From NCBI GenBank assembly GCA_037349105.1, contig JAYJMM010000116.1, positions 1,116,001-1,180,000 on the forward strand: a stretch of 64,000 nt of DNA, read 5' to 3'. Below, one piece after another: positions 12,085 through 24,000 of this stretch. The position numbers and the translations under genes are program-made. The stretch's first letter is position 1. Every line of letters starts with the position of its first letter. This DNA is from Limnomonas spitsbergensis (taxonomy: Eukaryota; Chlorophyta; Chlorophyceae; Chlamydomonadales). The notes under the pieces were generated by a model that worked only from the letters and a program-made list of their open reading frames with translations, had not been told where the DNA came from and did no database searches.

Positions 12085-15000
12085 TTACCAAGCCCCAAGA
12101 ACCTTGGAGACAACAGCAACCAAGATAGCAGCCACCAGGACCGCAGCCATGCTTGCGTCCCGCCGGACCGCCGCCAAAATCTTTGCGTAAGGCGCAGATC
12201 CCAATTGCAGCAGCAGCGGCTGGCTGCCGTAAAGGAACGGGACGATCTTGGACAGGATCGTACCTTTGAATGAGGCAGGGCAGGCAATATTTAATTGTAT
12301 GCATTACGGTACATCATGCGATTGTTTGTGTCTGACTGAACCCGGCGAGGATGTAATGCAAATGTTAGATGGGGCATGCTGTGAGGACCCAGGGTACCAA
12401 CCTGCTGGTTCGTACTAGGGCATGCTCCTGTGCCATTGTTTGTTTGTTCCCCCCTAGCTTATTTTACCACCCACAACTCCAGGATATGTATGATTTAATA
12501 CCGTGCAACTATCCCACGCCCCCCTGCCTGAAAATTATTAAACCGTTTTCCTGACGCATTCTCCATTGTTCACTGATTTGTTCACATAGGATATTGCATG
12601 GGTATGTGAGTAATATGACAGTAGCTGCAGGATTTTGACAGGCCGGGGGACATCACCTCTTGATAAGATTCATAAGGCGGCAGTTTCTTAGTCTCAAGCT
12701 AAGCCAGCCATTTTCTGATGTCCTTTGCACTTCTGAGAGCAGCTCACCGAGAACGATATGTGACAGGAGCTGCAGAAAGTCTGGGTCGAATGGACCCTTG
12801 CGGCTGAAAAAACTGGGGATGGGCAGAAGCAGGAAGGGGGGGCGGGGAGGAGGAGGCAGAGATGAGGGGTAGGACTGGGCAGTCAGACTGATAAAATCGT
12901 TTGTCTCCGAGTGTATCAGCTACAATTCAGCTACATCAAGGCGCATGGCCGCAAGAGGCTGGTGCAGCAGGCCCTGCTGCTAGGGCCGCCGACTGTAGGC
13001 CGGTCATGGCAAAAGGGGCACAGTGCCCATAGGCGCCTCCCCGGGAGGCACTCCAAGGTGCCCTGGTGCACACTCGGGCACATACATATTGGCGTAATAG
13101 CAGACAGGCGGGGCAATAAAGCCTTCTTGACACAAGGCACATCAGACCAGCAGTGCTAGACAGCTCCCTGCTCATGCTGCAGGCTCATGCAGGTGGACAC
13201 AAGTGGAGCTGGTCCAAATCATTACTTGTGATGGAAAGAAGATCAATTGGGAGACAACGCGGCCTGCTGCTCATCGGTGTTTAACTCGACCCAACAGGCA
13301 GAGAGACATAAACAAATCAAGCCTTGGGCAGAGAGACTAACGAATCAGGCCTGGGCAAAGGCAGAGGTAGAGAGACTAACGAATCAGGCCTGGGCAAGGG
13401 CAGAGGCAAAGAGACTAACGAATCAGGCCTGGGCAAGGGCAGAGGCAAAGAGACTAACGAATCAGGCCTGGGCAAAGGCAGAGGTAGAGAGACTAACGAA
13501 TCAGGCCTGGGCAAAGGCTGAGGCAGAGAGACTAACGAATCAGTCCTGGGCAAGGGCAGAGGTAGAGAGACTAACGAATCAGGCCTGGGCAAGGGCTGAG
13601 GCAAAGAGACGAACGAATCAGTCCTGGGCAAGGGCAGAGGTAGAGAGACTAACGAATCAGGCCTGGGCAAGGGCAGAGGCAAAGAGACTAACGAATCAGG
13701 CCTGGGCAAGGGCAGAGGCAAAGAGACTAACGAATCAGGCCTGGGCAAGGGCAGAGGCAAAGAGACTAACGAATCAGGCCTGGGCAAGGGCAGAGGCAAA
13801 GAGACTAACGAATCAGGCCTGGGTAAAGGCAGAGGCAAAGAGACTAACGAATCAGGCCTGGGCAAGGGCAGAGGCAAAGAGACTAACGAATCAGGCCTGG
13901 GCAAGGGCAGAGGCAAAGAGACTAACGAATCAGGCCTGGGCAAGGGCAGAGGCAAAGAGACTAACGAATCAGGCCTGGGCAAGGGCAGAGGCAGAGAGTC
14001 TAACGAATCAGGCCTGGGCAAGGGCAGAGGCAAAGAGACTAACGAATCAGGCCTGGGTAAAGGCAGAGGCAAAGAGACTAACGAATCAGGCCTGGGCAAG
14101 GGCAGAGGCAAAGAGACTAACGAATCAGGCCTGGGCAAGGGCAGAGGCAAAGAGACTAACGAATCAGGCCTGGGCAAGGGCAGAGGCAAAGAGACTAACG
14201 AATCAGGCCTGGGCAAGGGCAGAGGCAAAGAGACTAACGAATCAGGCCTGGGCAAGGGCAGAGGCAAAGAGACTAACGAATCAGTCCTGGGCAAGGGCAG
14301 AGGCAAAGAGACTAACGAATCAGGCCTGGGTAAAGGCAGAGGCAAAGAGACTAACGAATCAGGCCTGGGCAAAGGCTGAGGCAGAGAGACTAACGAATCA
14401 GTCCTGGGCAAGGGCAGAGGCAAAGAGACTAACGAATCAGGCCTGGGTAAAGGCAGAGGCAAAGAGACTAACGAATCAGGCCTGGGCAAGGGCAGAGGCA
14501 AAGAGACTAACGAATCAGGCCTGGGCAAGGGCAGAGGCAAAGAGACTAACGAATCAGGCCTGGGCAAGGGCAGAGGCAAAGAGACTAACGAATCAGGCCT
14601 GGGTAAAGGCAGAGGCAAAGAGACTAACGAATCAGGCCTGGGCAAGGGCAGAGGCAAAGAGACTAACGAATCAGGCCTGGGCAAGGGCAGAGGCAAAGAG
14701 ACTAACGAATCAGGCCTGGGCAAGGGCAGAGGCAAAGAGACTAACGAATCAGGCCTGGGCAAGGGCAGAGGCAAAGAGACTAACGAATCAGGCCTGGGTA
14801 AAGGCAGAGGCAAAGAGACTAACGAATCAGGCCTGGGCAAGGGCAGAGGCAAAGAGACTAACGAATCAGGCCTGGGCAAGGGCAGAGGCAAAGAGACTAA
14901 CGAATCAGGCCTGGGCAAGGGCAGAGGCAAAGAGACTAACGAATCAGGCCTGGGCAAGGGCAGAGGCAAAGAGACTAACGAATCAGGCCTGGGCAAGGGC

Positions 15001-18000
15001 AGAGGCAAAGAGACTAACGAATCAGGCCTGGGTAAAGGCAGAGGCAAAGAGACTAACGAATCAGGCCTGGGCAAGGGCAGAGGCAAAGAGACTAACGAAT
15101 CAGGCCTGGGCAAGGGCTGAGGCAAAGAGACTAACGAATCAGGCCTGGGCAAGGGCAGAGGCAAAGAGACTAACGAATCAGGCCTGGGCAAGGGCAGAGG
15201 CAAAGAGACTAACGAATCAGGCATGGGCAAGGGCTGAGGCAAAGAGACTAACGAATCAGGCCTGGGTAAGGGCAGAGGCAAAGAGACTAACGAATCAGGC
15301 CTGGGCAAGGGCAGAGGCAAAGAGACTAACGAATCAGGCCTGGGCAAGGGCAGAGGCAAAGAGACTAACGAATCAGGCCTGGGCAAGGGCAGAGGCAAAG
15401 AGACTAACGAATCAGGCCTGGGTAAAGGCAGAGGCAAAGAGACTAACGAATCAGGCCTGGGCAAGGGCAGAGGCAAAGAGACTAACGAATCAGGCCTGGG
15501 CAAGGGCTGAGGCAAAGAGACTAACGAATCAGGCCTGGGCAAGGGCAGAGGCAAAGAGACTAACGAATCAGGCCTGGGCAAGGGCAGAGGCAAAGAGACT
15601 AACGAATCAGGCCTGGGCAAGGGCTGAGGCAAAGATACTAACGAATCAGGCCTGGGTAAAGGCAGAGGCAAAGAGACTAACGAATCAGGCCTGGGCAAGG
15701 GCAGAGGCAAAGAGACTAACGAATCAGGCCTGGGCAAAGGCAGAGGCAAAGAGACTAACGAATCAGGCCTGGGCAAGGGCAGAGGCAAAGAGACTAACGA
15801 ATCAGGCCTGGGCAAGGGCAGAGGCAAAGAGACTAACGAATCAGGCCTGGGCAAGGGCAGAGGCAAAGAGACTAACGAATCAGGCCTGGGTAAAGGCAGA
15901 GGCGAAGAGACTAACGAATCAGGCCTGGGCAAGGGCAGAGGCAAAGAGACTAACGAATCAGGCCTGGGCAAGGGCAGAGGCAAAGAGACTAACGAATCAG
16001 GCCTGGGCAAGGGCAGAGGCAAAGAGACTAACGAATCAGTCCTGGGCAAGGGCAGAGGCAAAGAGACTAACGAATCAGGCCTGGGCAAGGGCAGAGGCAA
16101 AGAGACTAACGAATCAGGCCTGGGCAAGGGCTGAGGCAAAGAGACTAACGAATCAGGCCTGGGCAAGGGCAGAGGCAAAGAGACTAACGAATCAGGCCTG
16201 GGCAAGGGCAGAGGCAAAGAGACTAACGAATCAGGCCTGGGCAAGGGCTGAGGCAAAGAGACTAACGAATCAGGCCTGGGTAAAGGCAGAGGCAAAGAGA
16301 CTAACGAATCAGGCCTGGGCAAGGGCAGAGGCAAAGAGACTAACGAATCAGGCATGGGTAAAGGCAGAGGCAAAGAGACTAACGAATCAGGCCTGGGCAA
16401 GGGCAGAGGCAAAGAGACTAACGAATCAGGCCTGGGCAAGGGCAGAGGCAAAGAGACTAACGAATCAGGCCTGGGCAAGGGCAGAGGCAAAGAGACTAAC
16501 GAATCAGGCCTGGGCAAGGGCAGAGGCAAAGAGACTAACGAATCAGGCCTGGGTAAAGGCAGAGGCAAAGAGACTAACGAATCAGGCCTGGGCAAGGGCA
16601 GAGGCAAAGAGACTAACGAATCAGGCCTGGGCAAGGGCAGAGGCAAAGAGACTAACGAATCAGGCCTGGGCAAGGGCAGAGGCAAAGAGACTAACGAATC
16701 AGGCCTGGGCAAGGGCAGAGGCAAAGAGACTAACGAATCAGGCCTGGGCAAGGGCAGAGGCAAAGAGACTAACGAATCAGGCCTGGGCAAGGGCAGAGGC
16801 AAAGAGACTAACGAATCAGGCCTGGGCAAGGGCAGAGGCAAAGAGACTAACGAATCAGGCCTGGGCAAGGGCAGAGGCAAAGAGACTAACGAATCAGGCC
16901 TGGGCAAGGGCAGAGGCAAAGAGACTAACGAATCAGGCCTGGGCAAGGGCAGAGGCAAAGAGACGAACGAATCAGTCCTGGGCAAGGGCAGAGGCAAAGA
17001 GACTAACGAATCAGGCCTGGGCAAGGGCAGAGGCAAAGAGACTAACGAATCAGGCCTGGGTAAAGGCAGAGGCAAAGAGACGAACGAATCAGTCCTGGGC
17101 AAGGGCAGAGGCAAAGAGACTAACGAATCAGGCCTGGGCAAAGGCAGAGGCAAAGAGACTAACGAATCAGGCCTGGGTAAAGGCAGAGGCAAAGAGACTA
17201 ACGAATCAGTCCTGGGCAAGGGCAGAGGCAAAGAGACTAACGAATCAGGCCTGGGCAAGGGCAGAGGCAAAGAGACTAACGAATCAGTCCTGGGCAAGGG
17301 CAGAGGCAAAGAGACTAACGAATCAGGCCTGGGCAAGGGCAGAGGCAGAGAGACTAACGAATCAGGCCTGGGCAAGGGCTGAGGCAAAGAGACTAACGAA
17401 TCAGGCCTGGGCAAGGGCAGAGGCAAAGAGACTAACGAATCAGGCCTGGGCAAGGGCAGAGGCAAAGAGACTAACGAATCAGGCCTGGGTAAAGGCAGAG
17501 GCAAAGAGACTAACGAATCAGGCCTGGGCAAGGGCAGAGGTAGAGAGACTAACGAATCAGGCCTGGGCAAGGGCAGAGGCAAAGAGACGAACGAATCAGT
17601 CCTGGGCAAGGGCAGAGGCAAAGAGACTAACGAATCAGGCCTGGGCAAGGGCAGAGGCAAAGAGACTAACGAATCAGGCCTGGGCAAGGGCAGAGGCAAA
17701 GAGACTAACGAATCAAGCCTGGGCAAGGGCAGAGGCAGAGAGACTAACGAATCAGGCCTGGGTAAAGGCAGAGGCAAAGAGACTAACGAATCAGTCCTGG
17801 GCAAGGGCAGAGGCAAAGAGACTAACGAATCAGGCCTGGGTAAAGGCAGAGGCAAAGAGACTAATGAATCAGGCCTGGGCAAGGGCAGTGGCAAAGAGAC
17901 GAACGAATCAGTCCTGGGCAAGGGCAGAGGTAGAGAGACTAACGAATCAGGCCTGGGCAAGGGCAGAGGCAAAGAGACTAACGAATCAGGCCTGGGTAAA

Positions 18001-21000
18001 GGCAGAGGCAAAGAGACTAACGAATCAGGCCTGGGCAAGGGCAGAGGCAAAGAGACTAACGAATCAGTCCTGGGCAAGGGCAGAGGCAAAGAGACTAACG
18101 AATCAGGCCTGGGCAAGGGCAGAGGCAAAGAGACTAACGAATCAGGCCTGGGCAAGGGCAGAGGCAAAGAGACGAACGAATCAGTCCTGGGCAAGGGCAG
18201 AGGTAGAGAGACTAACGAATCAGGCCTGGGCAAGGGCAGAGGCAAAGAGACGAACGAATCAGTCCTGGGCAAGGGCAGAGGTAGAGAGACTAACGAATCA
18301 GGCCTGGGCAAGGGCAGAGGCAAAGAGACTAACGAATCAGGCCTGGGTAAAGGCAGAGGCAAAGAGACTAACGAATCAGGCCTGGGCAAGGGCAGAGGCA
18401 AAGAGACTAACGAATCAGTCCTGGGCAAGGGCAGAGGCAAAGAGACTAACGAATCAGGCCTGGGTAAAGGCAGAGGCAAAGAGACTAACGAATCAGGCCT
18501 GGGCAAGGGCAGAGGCAAAGAGACTAACGAATCAGTCCTGGGCAAGGGCAGAGGCAAAGAGACTAACGAATCAGGCCTGGGTAAAGGCAGAGGCAAAGAG
18601 ACTAACGAATCAGGCCTGGGCAAGGGCAGAGGCAAAGAGACTAACGAATCAGGCCTGGGCAAGGGCAGAGGCAAAGAGACTAACGAATCAGGCCTGGGCA
18701 AGGGCAGAGGCAAAGAGACTAACGAATCAGGCCTGGGCAAGGGCAGAGGCAAAGAGACTAACGAATCAGGCCTGGGCAAGGGCAGAGGCAAAGAGACTAA
18801 CGAATCAGGCCTGGGCAAAGGCAGAGGTAGAGAGACTAACGAATCAGGCCTGGGCAAGGGCAGAGGCAAAGAGACTAACGAATCAGGCCTGGGCAAGGGC
18901 AGAGGCAAAGAGACTAACGAATCAGGCCTGGGCAAGGGCAGAGGCAAAGAGACTAACGAATCAGGCCTGGGCAAAGGCAGAGGCAGAGAGACTAACGAAT
19001 CAGGCCTGGGCAAGGGCAGAGGCAAAGAGACTAACGAATCAGGCCTGGGCAAGGGCAGAGGCAAAGAGACTAACGAATCAGGCCTGGGCAAGGGCAGAGG
19101 CAAAGAGACTAACGAATCAGGCCTGGGCAAAGGCAGAGGCAAAGAGACTAACGAATCAGGCCTGGGCAAGGGCAGAGGCAAAGAGACTAACGAATCAGGC
19201 CTGGGCAAGGGCAGAGGCAAAGAGACTAACGAATCAGGCCTGGGTAAAGGCAGAGGCAAAGAGACTAACGAATCAGGCCTGGGCAAAGGGCATGAGGCAA
19301 GAGAGACTAACGAATCAGGCCTGGGCAAGGGCAGAGGCAAAGAGACTAACGAATCAGGCCTGGGCAAGGGCAGAGGCAAAGAGACTAACGAATCAGGCCT
19401 GGGCAAGGGCAGAGGCAAAGAGACTAACGAATCAGGCCTGGGCAAGGGCAGAGGCAAAGAGACTAACGAATCAGGCCTGGGCAAGGGCAGAGGCAAAGAG
19501 ACTAACGAATCAGGCCTGGGCAAGGGCAGAGGCAAAGAGACGAACGAATCAGTCCTGGGCAAGGGCAGAGGCAAAGAGACTAACGAATCAGGCCTGGGCA
19601 AGGGCAGAGGCAAAGAGACTAACGAATCAGGCCTGGGTAAAGGCAGAGGCAAAGAGACGAACGAATCAGTCCTGGGCAAGGGCAGAGGCAAAGAGACTAA
19701 CGAATCAGGCCTGGGCAAAGGCAGAGGCAAAGAGACTAACGAATCAGGCCTGGGTAAAGGCAGAGGCAAAGAGACTAACGAATCAGTCCTGGGCAAGGGC
19801 AGAGGCAAAGAGACTAACGAATCAGGCCTGGGCAAGGGCAGAGGCAAAGAGACTAACGAATCAGTCCTGGGCAAGGGCAGAGGCAAAGAGACTAACGAAT
19901 CAGGCCTGGGCAAGGGCAGAGGCAGAGAGACTAACGAATCAGGCCTGGGCAAGGGCTGAGGCAAAGAGACTAACGAATCAGGCCTGGGCAAGGGCAGAGG
20001 CAAAGAGACTAACGAATCAGGCCTGGGCAAGGGCAGAGGCAAAGAGACTAACGAATCAGGCCTGGGTAAAGGCAGAGGCAAAGAGACTAACGAATCAGGC
20101 CTGGGCAAGGGCAGAGGTAGAGAGACTAACGAATCAGGCCTGGGCAAGGGCAGAGGCAAAGAGACGAACGAATCAGTCCTGGGCAAGGGCAGAGGCAAAG
20201 AGACTAACGAATCAGGCCTGGGCAAGGGCAGAGGCAAAGAGACTAACGAATCAGGCCTGGGCAAGGGCAGAGGCAAAGAGACTAACGAATCAAACCTGGG
20301 CAAGGGCTGAGGCAGAGAGACTAACGAATCAGGCCTGGGTAAAGGCAGAGGCAAAGAGACTAACGAATCAGTCCTGGGCAAGGGCAGAGGCAAAGAGACT
20401 AACGAATCAGGCCTGGGTAAAGGCAGAGGCAAAGAGACTAATGAATCAGGCCTGGGCAAGGGCAGTGGCAAAGAGACGAACGAATCAGTCCTGGGCAAGG
20501 GCAGAGGTAGAGAGACTAACGAATCAGGCCTGGGCAAGGGCAGAGGCAAAGAGACTAACGAATCAGGCCTGGGTAAAGGCAGAGGCAAAGAGACTAACGA
20601 ATCAGGCCTGGGCAAGGGCAGAGGCAAAGAGACGAACGAATCAGTCCTGGGCAAGGGCAGAGGCAAAGAGACTAACGAATCAGGCCTGGGCAAGGGCAGA
20701 GGCAAAGAGACTAACGAATCAGGCCTGGGCAAGGGCAGAGGCAAAGAGACGAACGAATCAGTCCTGGGCAAGGGCAGAGGTAGAGAGACTAACGAATCAG
20801 GCCTGGGCAAGGGCAGAGGCAAAGAGACGAACGAATCAGTCCTGGGCAAGGGCAGAGGTAGAGAGACTAACGAATCAGGCCTGGGCAAGGGCAGAGGCAA
20901 AGAGACTAACGAATCAGGCCTGGGTAAAGGCAGAGGCAAAGAGACTAACGAATCAGGCCTGGGCAAGGGCAGAGGCAAAGAGACGAACGAATCAGTCCTG

Positions 21001-24000
21001 GGCAAGGGCAGAGGCAAAGAGACTAACGAATCAGGCCTGGGTAAAGGCAGAGGCAAAGAGACTAACGAATCAGGCCTGGGCAAGGGCAGAGGCAAAGAGA
21101 CTAACGAATCAGTCCTGGGCAAGGGCAGAGGCAAAGAGACTAACGAATCAGGCCTGGGTAAAGGCAGAGGCAAAGAGACTAACGAATCAGGCCTGGGCAA
21201 GGGCAGAGGCAAAGAGACTAACGAATCAGGCCTGGGCAAGGGCAGAGGCAAAGAGACTAACGAATCAGGCCTGGGCAAGGGCAGAGGCAAAGAGACTAAC
21301 GAATCAGGCCTGGGCAAGGGCAGAGGCAAAGAGACTAACGAATCAGGCCCGGGCAAGGGCAGAGGCAAAGAGACTAACGAATCAGGCCTGGGCAAAGGCA
21401 GAGGTAGAGAGACTAACGAATCAGGCCTGGGCAAGGGCAGAGGCAAAGAGACTAACGAATCAGGCCTGGGCAAGGGCAGAGGCAAAGAGACTAACGAATC
21501 AGGCCTGGGCAAGGGCAGAGGCAAAGAGACTAACGAATCAGGCCTGGGCAAAGGCAGAGGTAGAGAGACTAACGAATCAGGCCTGGGCAAGGGCAGAGGC
21601 AAAGAGACTAACGAATCAGGCCTGGGCAAGGGCAGAGGCAAAGAGACTAACGAATCAGGCCTGGGCAAGGGCAGAGGCAAAGAGACTAACGAATCAGGCC
21701 TGGGCAAAGGCAGAGGTAGAGAGACTAACGAATCAGGCCTGGGCAAGGGCAGAGGCAAAGAGACTAACGAATCAGGCCTGGGCAAGGGCAGAGGCAAAGA
21801 GACTAACGAATCAGGCCTGGGTAAAGGCAGAGGCAAAGAGACTAACGAATCAGGCCTGGGCAAAGGCTGAGGCAGAGAGACTAACGAATCAGGCCTGGGC
21901 AAGGGCAGAGGCAAAGAGACTAACGAATCAGGCCTGGGTAAAGGGCAGAGGCAAAGAGACTAACGAATCAGGCCTGGGCAAGGGCAGAGGCAAAGAGACT
22001 AACGAATCAGGCCTGGGCAAGGGCAGAGGCAAAGAGACTAACGAATCAGGCCTGGGCAAGGGCAGAGGCAAAGAGACTAACGAATCAGGCCTGGGCAAGG
22101 GCAGAGGCAAAGAGACTAACGAATCAGGCCTGGGCAAGGGCAGAGGCAAAGAGACTAACGAATCAGGCCTGGGCAAGGGCAGAGGCAAAGAGACTAACGA
22201 ATCAGGCCTGGGTAAAGGCAGAGGCAAAGAGACTAACGAATCAGGCCTGGGCAAGGGCAGAGGCAAAGAGACTAACGAATCAGGCCTGGGTAAAGGCAGA
22301 GGCAAAGAGACTAACGAATCAGGCCTGGGCAAAGGCAGAGGCAAAGAGACTAACGAATCAGGCCTGGGCAAGGGCAGAGGTAGAGAGACTAACGAATCAG
22401 GCCTGGGCAAGGGCAGAGGCAAAGAGACTAACGAATCAGGCCTGGGTAAAGGCAGAGGCAAAGAGACTAACGAATCAGGCCTGGGCAAGGGCAGAGGCAA
22501 AGAGACGAACGAATCAGTCCTGGGCAAGGGCAGAGGCAAAGAGACTAACGAATCAGGCCTGGGCAAGGGCAGAGGCAAAGAGACTAACGAATCAGGCCTG
22601 GGCAAGGGCAGAGGCAAAGAGACGAACGAATCAGTCCTGGGCAAGGGCAGAGGTAGAGAGACTAACGAATCAGGCCTGGGCAAGGGCAGAGGCAAAGAGA
22701 CGAACGAATCAGTCCTGGGCAAGGGCAGAGGTAGAGAGACTAACGAATCAGGCCTGGGCAAGGGCAGAGGCAAAGAGACTAACGAATCAGGCCTGGGTAA
22801 AGGCAGAGGCAAAGAGACTAACGAATCAGGCCTGGGCAAGGGCAGAGGCAAAGAGACGAACGAATCAGTCCTGGGCAAGGGCAGAGGCAAAGAGACTAAC
22901 GAATCAGGCCTGGGTAAAGGCAGAGGCAAAGAGACTAACGAATCAGGCCTGGGCAAGGGCAGAGGCAAAGAGACTAACGAATCAGTCCTGGGCAAGGGCA
23001 GAGGCAAAGAGACTAACGAATCAGGCCTGGGTAAAGGCAGAGGCAAAGAGACTAACGAATCAGGCCTGGGCAAGGGCAGAGGCAAAGAGACTAACGAATC
23101 AGGCCTGGGCAAGGGCAGAGGCAAAGAGACTAACGAATCAGGCCTGGGCAAGGGCAGAGGCAAAGAGACTAACGAATCAGGCCTGGGCAAGGGCAGAGGC
23201 AAAGAGACTAACGAATCAGGCCCGGGCAAGGGCAGAGGCAAAGAGACTAACGAATCAGGCCTGGGCAAAGGCAGAGGTAGAGAGACTAACGAATCAGGCC
23301 TGGGCAAGGGCAGAGGCAAAGAGACTAACGAATCAGGCCTGGGCAAGGGCAGAGGCAAAGAGACTAACGAATCAGGCCTGGGCAAGGGCAGAGGCAAAGA
23401 GACTAACGAATCAGGCCTGGGCAAAGGCAGAGGTAGAGAGACTATCGAATCAGGCCTGGGCAAGGGCAGAGGCAAAGAGACTAACGAATCAGGCCTGGGC
23501 AAGGGCAGAGGCAAAGAGACTAACGAATCAGGCCTGGGCAAGGGCAGAGGCAAAGAGACTAACGAATCAGGCCTGGGCAAAGGCAGAGGTAGAGAGACTA
23601 ACGAATCAGGCCTGGGCAAGGGCAGAGGCAAAGAGACTAACGAATCAGTCCTGGGCAAGGGCAGAGGCAAAGAGACTAACGAATCAGGCCTGGGTAAAGG
23701 CAGAGGCAAAGAGACTAACGAATCAGGCCTGGGCAAAGGCTGAGGCAGAGAGACTAACGAATCAGGCCTGGGTAAAGGCAGAGGCAAAGAGACTAACGAA
23801 TCAGGCCTGGGCAAGGGCAGAGGCAAAGAGACTAACGAATCAGGCCTGGGTAAAGGCAGAGGCAAAGAGACTAACGAATCAGGCCTGGGCAAAGGCAGAG
23901 GTAGAGAGACTAACGAATCAGGCCTGGGTAAAGGCAGAGGTAGAGAGACTAACGAATCAGGCCTGGGCAAGGGCAGAGGCAAAGAGACTAACGAATCAGG

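Noticed and set aside
13247..23743. A 3498-codon plus-strand open frame (TNQAWARAEAK repeats)
   Set aside because: It is a by-product of a 39-bp unit without stops. Two other frames, one on the opposite strand, are equally open. The array sits inside an intron of a well-supported minus-strand gene. There is no non-repeat domain at either end.
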